From: RBG-16-66-20 sp036262835
Lineage (GTDB): Bacteria; Pseudomonadota; Gammaproteobacteria; Burkholderiales; SG8-39
Direction of reading: 5' to 3'
Length of the DNA: 64,000 bases
Assembly: GCA_036262835.1 (NCBI GenBank)
Contig: DATAID010000021.1
Location: 56,861 to 120,860 of the forward strand
A model generated the notes under the pieces. It ran no database searches, had not been told where the DNA came from, and worked only from the letters and a program-made list of their open reading frames with translations. Of the stretch, positions 32,876 through 42,845 are shown one piece after another; position 1 is the stretch's first letter, and each line of letters begins with the position of its first letter. A program made the position numbers and the translations under genes.

Positions 32876-34021
32876 TTACTTGCCGGCCGCGGCCTTCTTC
32901 GCGGGCGCGCCCGAGGGCGTGCTGTACATCTTGTCCTTCCAGTAGTACTCGCCGGCGAAGTTGTACGCCGGGTACCAGGAGAGGCGATACGGCACGATGT
33001 TCTCGGCGTATTTCTTCTGGCTGTCGATCACTTTCTTGTAGAACGGGTTCTTCGCCGCATACTCCGAGGAAATCTTCTCCCACTCATTGAGAAAGTTGCG
33101 CAGGATCTCGTCCGGCGTGCGGTGCATCACCACGCCCTGCTTGATGAGGTCCTTGCACGCTTCCGCGGTCTCCTGCTTGAGCAGCTGGTTGCGGACGGTC
33201 GTGGCATAGACCGCCGCGGCCTTCGACATCTCCTGCAGGTCCGCGGGCAGCTTCTTCCACACGTCCTTGTTGAAGATGAGCTGGCCGCCCGTGATCGGCT
33301 CATGCATGCCGGGCGCGTAGTAGTGCTTGGCGACCTTGTGCAGGCCGAGCTTGCGGTCTTCCTCGCAGTTGATCCACTCCGCGCCCTGGATGACGCCGCG
33401 CTCCATCGCCGGCACGATCTCCCCGCCGGGCAGCGTGACCACCGCGACGCCGAGCCGCCCGTAGGTCTCCGCGCCGATGCCGAAGATGCGGTACTTCATG
33501 CCCTTCAGGTCCTTCAGGCTGTTGATGGGCTTGTTGAACCAGCCCAGACCCTGCGGATAGTCGGTCGGAATCGGGAAGCCGACGATGTTCAGCTTGAGCT
33601 CGTTGTCATAGAACTCCTGGAGCAGCTGCATGCCCCCGCCCTGCAGGTACCAGCCCCAGTAGTCCTCGCCGTCCATGCCGAAGGCGGGCCCGTGCGACAT
33701 CGGGATGGTCGCGGTGTTGCGGCCCTGGATGTAGCCGAAGGTGATCATGCCGACGTCCAGCACGCCCTTCGAGACGGCGTCGAACACCTCGAACGGCGGA
33801 ACGATCGCGCCGCCGGGCTGCGTCTCGGCCTTGAAGCGGCCGCCGGACATCTTCTCCATCTGCTCGGCCCAGAGCTTGAAGATCAGATGGAAGTTGGCGG
33901 TCGCCGGATGGCTCGACTGGCCCTTGAGGGCGAACTTGGCCTGGGCAAACGCCGATCCTGGTGCGGCCATCACCAGACCTGCGGTCGCGAGCGCGACCAG
34001 CATTGCATGAAGCCTGCGCAT
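32876..34021 (-). CDS. TRAP transporter solute-binding protein (mannitol/chloroaromatic type)
   Basis: A 381-residue periplasmic protein with a signal peptide ending near GSAFA. The mature part shows the DctP fold in its longer form (FGYIQGRNTATIPMSHGPAFG, LPGGEIVPAMERGVIQGAEW), typical of members labelled mannitol/chloroaromatic-compound binding. Some of this group dimerise and bind 2-keto acids. GGGAGGAGG precedes the ATG at 34021. A TTGACA (34102-34097, minus) with TAGTGT 18 bp on is a plausible promoter. The membrane subunits are encoded divergently at 34198 and 34792. Confidence 0.91.
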   Translation of the reverse strand: MRRLHAMLVALATAGLVMAAPGSAFAQAKFALKGQSSHPATANFHLIFKLWAEQMEKMSGGRFKAETQPGGAIVPPFEVFDAVSKGVLDVGMITFGYIQGRNTATIPMSHGPAFGMDGEDYWGWYLQGGGMQLLQEFYDNELKLNIVGFPIPTDYPQGLGWFNKPINSLKDLKGMKYRIFGIGAETYGRLGVAVVTLPGGEIVPAMERGVIQGAEWINCEEDRKLGLHKVAKHYYAPGMHEPITGGQLIFNKDVWKKLPADLQEMSKAAAVYATTVRNQLLKQETAEACKDLIKQGVVMHRTPDEILRNFLNEWEKISSEYAAKNPFYKKVIDSQKKYAENIVPYRLSWYPAYNFAGEYYWKDKMYSTPSGAPAKKAAAGK

Positions 34022-34135
34022 TTGGGTTCCTCCTCCCAGAGAATTGATCGCCCCCCTTTAGGGCGCCACCACACACTAGGCCGCGCCGCGGCGCACTGTC
34101 AAGCAGATGCAAGCTGGAAGGCCTGCGCTGCGCAA

Positions 34136-34151
34136 GTAACTTTCTGGTTAA
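34136..34151. promoter_or_regulatory. Operator-like motif, site 3
   Basis: GTAAC-TTTCTG-GTTAA on the plus strand, the reverse complement of TTAACC-N5-GTTAC. It sits between the divergent TRAP genes. A TAGAAT at 34169-34174 is a likely -10 box for dctQ, which places the motif centre near -38, a position suited to an activator or a repressor. Toward dctQ the motif reads in the same direction as sites 1 and 2 do toward their genes. Confidence 0.68.
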
Positions 34152-34197
34152 TAGCGGCGCCCTCGGGCTAGAATCGCCGCCAGAGGAGGCTCTACCC

Positions 34198-34788
34198 ATG
34201 CCGGCCAGTTCCGGGACGGCGCCCTCGCCCGAGGCGAGCGGCGACTTCCCGCCGGTCTTCTATGCCGTCATCCGGCGGCTCGACCGCTTCTCGGACCTGA
34301 CCGGGAGGCTCTTCGCGCTGACGCAGATCTACCTCATGGTGATCATCACCTACGAGGTGGTCTCGCGCTATTTCTTCGGCTCGCCCACCGTCTGGGTGTT
34401 CGAAGGCAGCACCATGGCGAACGGCGCGAGCTTCATGCTCGCCTGCGGCTACGCGCTCTACAAGGGCGCGCACGTGCGCACCGACATCTTCTGGGAGCAG
34501 TTCTCCGAGCGCCGCAAGGGCGTCATCGACCTCGTCTCGTATCTCGTGCTCTTTTTCCCGACCATGATCTTCTTCATGTGGGTGGGCATCGACGGCACGA
34601 TCCACTCCTACATCACCGGCGAGCGCTCGATGGAGAGCATCTGGCGCGCGATCATGTGGCCGTTCCGCGCCTCCATTCCGCTCGCCGCATTCCTGTTCAT
34701 GGTGCAGGGCGTGTCCGAGTCGCTGAAGTGCCTCTACCAGATCCGCTTCGGCCGCGAGTTCCAGCACCGCGAGAAGCTCGAGGTCTGA
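34198..34788 (+). CDS. TRAP transporter small permease (DctQ)
   Basis: A 196-residue protein with four membrane segments (LTQIYLMVIITYEVVSRYFF, a GASFMLACGYALYKGA region, LVLFFPTMIFFMWVGI and IPLAAFLFMVQGV). The long N-terminus and ERRKGVIDL loop match the small subunit that pairs with the mannitol/chloroaromatic type of binding protein. AGGAGG lies 9 nt before the ATG. It is followed after 3 bp by dctM, and its partner binding protein is divergent. Confidence 0.9.
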   Translation: MPASSGTAPSPEASGDFPPVFYAVIRRLDRFSDLTGRLFALTQIYLMVIITYEVVSRYFFGSPTVWVFEGSTMANGASFMLACGYALYKGAHVRTDIFWEQFSERRKGVIDLVSYLVLFFPTMIFFMWVGIDGTIHSYITGERSMESIWRAIMWPFRASIPLAAFLFMVQGVSESLKCLYQIRFGREFQHREKLEV

Positions 34789-34791
34789 CGG

Positions 34792-36182
34792 ATGAGCGGC
34801 CTCGAGCTCCTCGGCATGGCGATGATGGTGGTGATGCTCTTCGCCATCTTCATCGGCCTGCCGATCAGCTTCACGCTGCTCTTTCTCGCGCTCATCTTCG
34901 GCTACATGGGCCTGGGGCCGCGCGTCTTCAACCTCGCCTATCTGCAGACCTTCGGGCTTATGAAGCAGGACGAGTTCGTCGCCGTGCCCATGTTCGTGCT
35001 GATGGGCTACATCTGCGACCAGGCGGGGTTGATGGAACGATTGTTCATCGCCTTCCGTAACCTGTTCGCGCCGGTGCGCGGCGCGCTCTATGTGGTGGTG
35101 ATCCTCACGGCCACGCTTTTCGGGATCGCCGCCGGCACCGTCGGCGCGACAGTAGTGCTGCTCGGCATCATGGCCGGCCCGATGATGATCAGGATGGGCT
35201 ACGACGCGCGAATGTCGGCGGGCTCGATCGCCGCGGGCGGCACGCTCGGCATCCTCATCCCGCCCTCCGTGATGCTGGTCGTCATGGCGCCCGTGCTCGA
35301 CATCTCGATCATCGACCTCTATGCCGCGGCCTTCGGGCCGGGCTTCCTGCTCTCGGCGATGTACATCATCTACACGCTCGTGCGCTGCTACCTGGATCCG
35401 AAGCTCGGCCCGCCGGTCCCGCCCGAGGAGCGCACCCAGTCGATGAAGGAGATCCTCTGGGAGTGCCTGGTCGGCCTCGTGCCGGTGACCGTGCTCACGA
35501 TCGTGACCCTCGGGGCGATCCTCGCCGGCCTCACCACGGCCGCGGAAGCGGCCGCGCTGGGCGCCGTGGGCGCGATCTTCCTCGCCGTGTGCTACCGGAA
35601 GTTCACCTGGAGCGGATTCTTCAACGCCTGCAACCTCACCATGGCCTCGACCGCGATGGTGCTCTTCCTCGCGGTCGCCTCGAACGTGTTCGGCGCGGTG
35701 TTCGCCTGGCTCGGCACGGCGAACTGGATCACGAAGATGCTGCTCGCCGCGCCGCTGCCCGCCTGGGGCACGATGTCGCTGCTCCTCATTTTCATTTTCC
35801 TGCTCGGCTGGCCGTTCGAGTGGCCGGCGATCGTGCTCATCTTCCTGCCGCTGCTTGCGCCGGTGGCCAAGGGCCTGAACTACGACATGGTATGGTTCGG
35901 CTGCATCGTCGCCGTGGTGCTGCAGACAGCGTTCCTGTCTCCTCCGGTCGCGATGTCCGCTTACTACCTCAAGCAGACGGTCAAGGAATGGAATCTCGCG
36001 CTGATCTATCGCGGCATGGCGGACTTCATGGTGATCCAATGCATCTGCGTCGCGCTCGTGCTCGTCTTCCCGTCGATCGCGATGTGGTTCCCCAACTGGC
36101 TGAATGAGCGCGTGAAGGCCGAACGGATGAAGGAGCAGCAAGGCGCCGTCCCGGCAAAGCCGGTGGCGCTCGATCAGAAAGC

Positions 36183-36201
<19 letters not shown>
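34792..36201 (+). CDS. TRAP transporter large permease (DctM)
   Basis: A 469-residue hydrophobic protein of the TRAP large-subunit family, with the conserved GTLGILIPPSVMLVVMAP segment and a GTVGATVVLLGIMAGP region. It is longer than the dctM at 351 and belongs to a different TRAP branch, like its small subunit. It moves solute with Na+ across the inner membrane. Its end overlaps the ABC ATPase gene by 19 bp, so a TRAP and an ABC system are translated from one message. Confidence 0.92.
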
Positions 36202-37229
<1,028 letters not shown>

Positions 37230-37253
37230 TTCTTTTCAAAGAGGAGTCTTGTC

Positions 37254-38591
37254 ATGACAGAACGGAAATTCACCCGACGCGATGCCCTGAAGGCGGGCGG
37301 CGCCCTCGCCGGCGCGGGCGCGCTGCAAGCGGCGCATCTGGCGGCCTTTGCGCAAGCCTGGGCCCAGAGCAACCAGTGGAAGCCGGAGAAAGGCGCCAAG
37401 CTCCAGCTGCTGCGCTGGAAGCGCTTCGTGCAGTCCGAGGAGGACGGCTTCATGGCGCTCGTCGCCGCCTTCACCAAGGCGACCGGCGTTCCGGTCAGCG
37501 TGCTGAACGAGTCGCTCGACGACGTGCAGCCGAAGGCCTCCGTCGCCGCGAACACCGGCCAGGGCCCGGACATTTTCTGGGGCCTGTATTCCCTGCCCCA
37601 TCTTTTCCCGACCAAGTGCGTGGACGTCAGCGACGTCGCCGAGTATCTCGGCAAGAAGTACGGCGGCTGGGACAACGCGGCGCAAATCTACGGCAAGTCG
37701 AAGGGCCGCTGGATCGACATCCCGGTCGGCTACAACGGCAACGTCATCAACTACCGCAAGAGCATGATCGAGAAGGCCGGCTTCAAGGAGATCCCGAAGG
37801 ACACGGCCGGCTTCAACGAGCTCATGAAGGCGCTGAAGGCGAAGGGCACGCCGGGCGGCTTCGCGCTGGGTCGCGCCTCGGGCGACGGCAATGCCTGGGT
37901 GCACTGGGCGCTGTGGGCGCACGGCGGCAACCTGGTGGATGCCAAGGACAAGGTGATCATCAACTCGCCCGAGACGGTGAAGGCGCTCGAGTACGCGAAA
38001 GAGCTCTCCACGCACTTCGTCCCGGGCACCGCGTCCTGGAACGATTCCTTCAACAACAAGGCCTTCCTCTCCGGCGAGATCTCGCTTACGAACAACGGCG
38101 TGTCGATCTACGCCGCGGCCAAAGCGGGCGCGGGCAAGGATCCGAAGATGAAGGAGATCATGGAGGACATGGACCACTCGCTCTGGCCGGTGGGCCCGGT
38201 GGGCAAGCCGACGGAATTCCACATCTGCTATCCCATGCTCGCCATGAAGTACTCCAAGTTCCCGCAGGCCTGCAAGGCGTTCATGGCGTTCACGATGGAG
38301 GCCGACAACTACAACAAGTGGCTTGAGGCCTCGGTCGCCTACATCACGCATCCGCTCGCCGCGTACGACGCGAACCCGGTGTGGAAGTCCGATCCCAAGC
38401 TCTCGATCGTCAAGGACTGCGGCCGGCGCACGCTGACCGCGGGCGGCCTGGGCTCGGTGGGCGAGAAGGCGGCCTCGGCGCTCGCCGACTTCGTCGTGCT
38501 CGACATGTTCGCCTCGGTCTGCACCGACCGGGCGAGCGCGAAGGACGCGATCGCGGTCGCCGAGAGGCAGGCGCGGCGCATTTACCGCTGA
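37254..38591 (+). CDS. ABC transporter extracellular solute-binding protein, Tat-exported
   Basis: A 445-residue family-1 solute-binding protein. The N-terminus TERKFTRRDALKAGGALAGAG has a twin-arginine motif followed by a hydrophobic stretch, so it is exported folded by Tat. The mature protein (GQGPDIFWGLYSLPHLFP, IPVGYNGNVINYRK) resembles sugar-binding proteins. AAAGAGGAG precedes the ATG. Genes for the ATPase and two permeases flank it. Tat export is less usual for sugar binders and suggests cytoplasmic folding or ligand/metal loading. Confidence 0.92.
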   Translation: MTERKFTRRDALKAGGALAGAGALQAAHLAAFAQAWAQSNQWKPEKGAKLQLLRWKRFVQSEEDGFMALVAAFTKATGVPVSVLNESLDDVQPKASVAANTGQGPDIFWGLYSLPHLFPTKCVDVSDVAEYLGKKYGGWDNAAQIYGKSKGRWIDIPVGYNGNVINYRKSMIEKAGFKEIPKDTAGFNELMKALKAKGTPGGFALGRASGDGNAWVHWALWAHGGNLVDAKDKVIINSPETVKALEYAKELSTHFVPGTASWNDSFNNKAFLSGEISLTNNGVSIYAAAKAGAGKDPKMKEIMEDMDHSLWPVGPVGKPTEFHICYPMLAMKYSKFPQACKAFMAFTMEADNYNKWLEASVAYITHPLAAYDANPVWKSDPKLSIVKDCGRRTLTAGGLGSVGEKAASALADFVVLDMFASVCTDRASAKDAIAVAERQARRIYR

Positions 38592-38611
38592 TTTTCCTTC
38601 GGTAAAGGACA

Positions 38612-39529
38612 ATGAACCAGACCTCGAGCTGGGAGCGATTGCGCTCCAACCGCAACTGGCTCGGGTTCTGGTTCATGCTACCCGCGGCGGCGTTCCTGCT
38701 GCTCTTCCTCGTCTACCCGCTCGGCCTGGGCATCTGGCTTTCCTTCACCGACTCGCGCATCGGCACGCCGGGCGAGTACGTCGGCGTGGAGAACTACGAG
38801 TGGATCATCGAGGACCCGAAGTTCCAGACGGCGGTTTTCTTCACCATTCTCTACACGCTGGTGGCGAGCGCGATCAAGTTCGCCGTCGGCCTCTACCTTG
38901 CGGTGCTGCTCAACCAGAGCATGCCGCTCAAGGCGCTCATCCGCGCCCTCGTCCTCATCCCGTTCATCGTGCCGACCGTGCTCTCCGCGGTGGCGTTCTG
39001 GTGGATCTTCGACCCGCAGTTTTCCATCATTTCCTGGTCGCTGAAGCACCTCGGCCTCATCGACCACAACATCAACTTCCTCGGCGACGTCGTGAACGCG
39101 CGCGCGAGCGTGATCTTCGCCAACATCTGGCGCGGGGTGCCGTTCATCGCCATCTCCCTTCTCGCGGGCCTGCAGACGGTGCCCGCCTCGCTCTACGAGG
39201 CCGCGACGCTCGACGGCGCCTCGCGCTGGCAGATGTTCCGCCGCATCACCTACCCGCTTCTCACGCCGATCGTCGCCGTGGTGATGACCTTCTCCGTGCT
39301 CTTCACCTTCACCGACTTCCAGCTGATCAAGGTGCTCACCAACGGCGGCCCGGCGGGCTCGACCGAGTTGATGGCGACCATGTCCTACAACACCGCGATC
39401 CTCGGCTCGCGCATCGGCGAGGGCGCGGCGGTCTCGACCGCGATGGTGCCGTTCCTGCTCGCCGCGATCATGTTCTCGTGGTTCGGCCTGCAACGGCGCC
39501 GCTGGCAGCAAGGCGAGAGCAATGACTGA
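38612..39529 (+). CDS. ABC sugar-type permease 1 (MalF/UgpA-like)
   Basis: A 305-residue inner-membrane protein with six segments. The EAA coupling motif is EAATLDGASRWQMFRRITYPLL, with the invariant Gly, and the first helix is preceded by WLGFWFMLPAAAFLL. It pairs with the following gene to form the heterodimeric channel. It begins 20 bp after the binding-protein stop and overlaps permease 2 by 8 bp. Confidence 0.94.
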   Translation: MNQTSSWERLRSNRNWLGFWFMLPAAAFLLLFLVYPLGLGIWLSFTDSRIGTPGEYVGVENYEWIIEDPKFQTAVFFTILYTLVASAIKFAVGLYLAVLLNQSMPLKALIRALVLIPFIVPTVLSAVAFWWIFDPQFSIISWSLKHLGLIDHNINFLGDVVNARASVIFANIWRGVPFIAISLLAGLQTVPASLYEAATLDGASRWQMFRRITYPLLTPIVAVVMTFSVLFTFTDFQLIKVLTNGGPAGSTELMATMSYNTAILGSRIGEGAAVSTAMVPFLLAAIMFSWFGLQRRRWQQGESND

Positions 39530-40388
39530 CCATTCCGAGGGAATGAGCTACCTGTCGACGCTGCCGCGCCGGCTGGTGACCCTGTATCTGCCGCTCTCGA
39601 TCATCGTGATCGTGCTGCTCTTCCCGTTCTACTGGATGGCGGTCACGGCGGTGAAGCCCAAGGAACATCTCCTGGATCTCGAATCGCACAACCCGTACTG
39701 GACGCTCTCGCCGACGCTCGAGCACATCCACGCGCTTCTTTTCGAGACCGACTATCCGCTCTGGCTCTGGAACACGATGTTCATCGCGGTCGCGGCCACC
39801 GTGCTCTCGCTCGCGGCGAGCGTGCTCGCGGCCTATGCGATCACGCGCATCCGCTATCGCGGCGCGCACTGGGTGGGCGGGGCGATCTTCCTCGCCTACC
39901 TGGTGCCGCCCTCGATCCTCTTCATCCCGCTGGCGACGGTGGTCTACCAGTACGGCCTCTTCGATACGCCGTTCGCCCTCATCCTGACCTACCCGACCGT
40001 CCTGATTCCGTTTTCCACCTGGCTCCTGATGGGGTACTTCAAGACCATCCCCTACGAGCTGGAGGAATGCGCGCTCATCGACGGCGCGAGCCGCTGGCAG
40101 ATCCTGCGGCGCATCGTCGTGCCGCTCGCCATCCCCGGCCTCATCTCCTCGGCGATCTTCTGCCTGACGCTGTGCTGGAACGAGTTCATCTACGCGCTCA
40201 CCTTCATCAACACCACCGACAAGAAGACCGTGCCGGTGGCGATCCTCGCGGCCTTCACCGACGGCGACCAGTACCGCTGGGGCTCGCTCATGGCGGGCGC
40301 GCTCGTGGGCTCGCTGCCGCTCGTCATCCTCTATGCGTTCTTCGTGGAGCATTACGTGTCCGCAATGACTGGAGCCGTCAAGGAATGA
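39522..40388 (+). CDS. ABC sugar-type permease 2 (MalG/UgpE-like)
   Basis: A 288-residue permease with six segments. The coupling motif is EECALIDGASRWQILRRIVVPLAIP, and the C-terminal region WNEFIYALTF is typical of the MalG branch. The ATG at 39522 overlaps permease 1; an ATG at 39543 is also possible. It completes the importer formed with the ATPase at 36183, the Tat-exported binder and permease 1. Confidence 0.94.
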   Translation: MTDHSEGMSYLSTLPRRLVTLYLPLSIIVIVLLFPFYWMAVTAVKPKEHLLDLESHNPYWTLSPTLEHIHALLFETDYPLWLWNTMFIAVAATVLSLAASVLAAYAITRIRYRGAHWVGGAIFLAYLVPPSILFIPLATVVYQYGLFDTPFALILTYPTVLIPFSTWLLMGYFKTIPYELEECALIDGASRWQILRRIVVPLAIPGLISSAIFCLTLCWNEFIYALTFINTTDKKTVPVAILAAFTDGDQYRWGSLMAGALVGSLPLVILYAFFVEHYVSAMTGAVKE

Positions 40389-40398
40389 AAGGCGCGGA

Positions 40399-41100
40399 AT
40401 GAATCAGCTCGATTTCAAAGGCAAGACCGCCGTCGTCACCGGCGGCATGGCCGGCATCGGCGCGGCGATCGTAAAGCGCCTGGAAGCCTCGGGCGCCAAG
40501 GTGGCGATCTGGGACATCAATGGGCCGGACAAGGTGGATGTTTCCAGTCTCCCCTCGGTGGAGAAGGCCTGCGAAAAAACCCTGAAAGAACTTAAGAAAA
40601 TAGACGTCTTTATCAATAACGCAGGCATTGCCGGGCCTTCGGTTTCGGTCGTCGACTATCCGGTCGAGGACTGGAAGCGGGTCATCGACATCGACCTGCA
40701 CGGCCCCTACTACTGCTGCCGCACAGTCGTGCCGCACATGGTGAAGGCCGGCTACGGACGCATCGTCAACATCGCCTCGATCGCCGGCAAGGAAGGCAAT
40801 CCGAACGCGGCGGCGTATGCGGCGGCCAAGGGCGGCCTCATCGCCTTCACCAAGGCGCTCGGCAAGGAGCTCGCGAAAACGGGTGTCCTCGTCAATTGCG
40901 TCGCGCCGGCCGCGGCGCAGACGGCGATCCTCGACCAGGTGACGCCCGAGTTCGCGCAGTTCATGCTCTCGAAGATCCCGATGGGCCGCTTCGTGAAAGT
41001 CGAGGAGATCGCGGCGCTCGTGTGCTGGCTCGCTTCGGAAGACTGCTCGTTCTCGACCGGAGCGGTCTTCGATATTTCCGGCGGAAGAGCGACCTACTGA
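40399..41100 (+). CDS. SDR-family dehydrogenase
   Basis: A 233-residue classical SDR. The cofactor loop is VTGGMAGIGAA, D40 in IWDINGP suggests NAD, N in FINNAGIAG is conserved, and the active site is NIASIAGK plus YAAAKG (YxxxK). It resembles sugar dehydrogenases and 3-oxoacyl reductases. Between an ABC sugar importer and a sugar-acid dehydratase, it probably oxidises the imported sugar at C1 or a later hydroxyl. Codons about 40540-40620 are AT-richer than the rest. Confidence 0.89.
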   Translation: MNQLDFKGKTAVVTGGMAGIGAAIVKRLEASGAKVAIWDINGPDKVDVSSLPSVEKACEKTLKELKKIDVFINNAGIAGPSVSVVDYPVEDWKRVIDIDLHGPYYCCRTVVPHMVKAGYGRIVNIASIAGKEGNPNAAAYAAAKGGLIAFTKALGKELAKTGVLVNCVAPAAAQTAILDQVTPEFAQFMLSKIPMGRFVKVEEIAALVCWLASEDCSFSTGAVFDISGGRATY

Positions 41101-42845
41101 TGAAAAAGACGAAGAAAGTCATCCCGATCAAGCCGCTCCGGAGCCAGAGCTGGTTCGGCCGCCAGGACATCTACGGCTTCATCTACCGCAGCTGGGTCAA
41201 GAACCGCGGCGTGCCCCAGGACCAGTTCGACGGCCGCCCGGTGATCGGCATCTGCAACACCTATTCCGAGCTCACGCCCTGCAACTCGCACTTCCGCACC
41301 CTCGCCGAGCACGTCAAGAACGGCGTGCTCGAGGCGGGCGGCTTCCCGCTCGAATTCCCGGTGATGTCGCTCGGCGAGACGCTCATGCGCCCCACCACCA
41401 TGCTCTATCGCAACCTCGCCAGCATGGATGTCGAGGAATCGATCCGCGCCAACCCGCTTGACGGCGTGGTGCTCCTCTTCGGCTGCGACAAGACCACGCC
41501 TTCCCTCATCATGGGCGCGGCGAGCGTCGACTTGCCGACGATCGGCGTCTCCGGAGGGCCGATGCTGTCCGGCAAATATCGCGGCACCGACATCGGCTCG
41601 GGAACGAACGTCTGGTCGATGTCCGAGGACCTGCGCGCCGGCAAGATGACGCTGGAAGAATTCCACGAGGCCGAGTCGTGCATGCACCGCTCGCACGGCC
41701 ACTGCATGACGATGGGCACCGCCTCCACCATGGCCTCGATGGTCGAGGCGCTCGGCCTCGGCATGCCCGGCAATGCGGCATTCCCCGCGGTCGACGCGCG
41801 CCGCAACGTCATCGCGCGCCATGCCGGGAGGCGAATTGTCGATTTGGTAAAAGAACGGATTACGCTGTCGAAAATTCTGACGAGAAAGGCTTTTGAAAAC
41901 GCGATCCGGACAAACGCAGCCATCGGCGGGTCGACCAACGCGGTGATCCACCTGATCGCCATCGCCCGGCGCATCGGCGTAGATCTCAAGCTCGACGACT
42001 GGGACAGCTTCGGGCGCGGCGTGCATACGCTCGTCAACCTGATGCCGAACGGGAAATACTTGATGGAGGATTTCTGCTATGCAGGTGGCTTGCCCGCGGT
42101 TCTTCGCGAGCTTGCCGAAAACAAGCTTCTCCACAAAGACGCTCTCACGGTCAACGGCAACACAATCTGGGACAACGTGAAGGACGCGCCCTGCTACAAC
42201 CGCGACGTCATCACGCCGTTCAAAAAGCCGTTCAAGAAGAACACCGGCATCGCCGTGCTGCGCGGCAATCTCTGCCCGGGCGGCGCCATCATCAAGCCCT
42301 CGGCGGCCACGCCGAAGCTGATGAAGCACCGCGGCCGCGCGGTCGTCTTCGAGAACATCGAGGATTTCCACACGCGCATCGACGACCCGAAGCTCGACAT
42401 CGACGAGAAGTGCGTAATGGTGCTCAAGAACTGCGGCCCCAGGGGCTACCCCGGCATGGCCGAGGTCGGCAATATGCCGTTGCCGCCCAAGCTCCTGAAG
42501 AAGGGCATCACCGACATGGTGCGCATCTCGGATGCGCGCATGAGCGGCACCGCCTACGGCACGGTGGTCCTGCACATGGCGCCCGAAGCCGCCGCCGGCG
42601 GCCCGCTCGCGCTCGTCCAGAATGGCGACTTGATTGAACTGGACGTGTCGGAACGCCGCTTGCAGCTTCTGGTTTCGGAAAAAGAGCTTCTGAAAAGAAG
42701 GAAGGCCTGGAAGAAACCGAAGCCTCCCCTTGCGCGCGGCTACTGGCGCCTGTACTTCGATCACGTGCTGCAGGCCGACCAGGGCGTCGACCTGGATTTC
42801 CTGGTCGGGAAATCCGGGCCGCTCGTGCCGCGCGACAATCACTGA
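41100..42845 (+). CDS. IlvD/Edd-family sugar-acid dehydratase
   Basis: A 581-residue Fe-S dehydratase. Cluster cysteines C61 (ELTPCNSHF), C129 (FGCDKTTPS) and C202 (GHCMTMGTAST) are all present, with K131 in the position that is carbamylated to bind Mg2+. The GHCMTMGTAST form is closer to arabonate/xylonate-type dehydratases than to dihydroxy-acid dehydratase. It converts an aldonate to a 2-keto-3-deoxy acid. The true start is the ATG at 41100, overlapping the SDR stop as TGATG; the frame is open upstream to 40896. The oxygen-sensitive cluster is notable in an operon family with oxygenases. Confidence 0.93.
   Translation: MKKTKKVIPIKPLRSQSWFGRQDIYGFIYRSWVKNRGVPQDQFDGRPVIGICNTYSELTPCNSHFRTLAEHVKNGVLEAGGFPLEFPVMSLGETLMRPTTMLYRNLASMDVEESIRANPLDGVVLLFGCDKTTPSLIMGAASVDLPTIGVSGGPMLSGKYRGTDIGSGTNVWSMSEDLRAGKMTLEEFHEAESCMHRSHGHCMTMGTASTMASMVEALGLGMPGNAAFPAVDARRNVIARHAGRRIVDLVKERITLSKILTRKAFENAIRTNAAIGGSTNAVIHLIAIARRIGVDLKLDDWDSFGRGVHTLVNLMPNGKYLMEDFCYAGGLPAVLRELAENKLLHKDALTVNGNTIWDNVKDAPCYNRDVITPFKKPFKKNTGIAVLRGNLCPGGAIIKPSAATPKLMKHRGRAVVFENIEDFHTRIDDPKLDIDEKCVMVLKNCGPRGYPGMAEVGNMPLPPKLLKKGITDMVRISDARMSGTAYGTVVLHMAPEAAAGGPLALVQNGDLIELDVSERRLQLLVSEKELLKRRKAWKKPKPPLARGYWRLYFDHVLQADQGVDLDFLVGKSGPLVPRDNH

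Noticed and set aside
34022..34070. Hairpin CGCCC-TAAAGGG-GGGCG in the leader of the TRAP binding-protein gene as a terminator or riboswitch
   Set aside because: Only 5 bp of stem, no U-tract and no larger fold; probably chance in GC-rich DNA.
34192..36141. A 649-codon minus-strand frame opposite the TRAP permeases
   Set aside because: Its product is almost wholly charged (His/Glu/Arg runs), the expected antisense of hydrophobic membrane proteins; dctQ and dctM on the plus strand explain the region.
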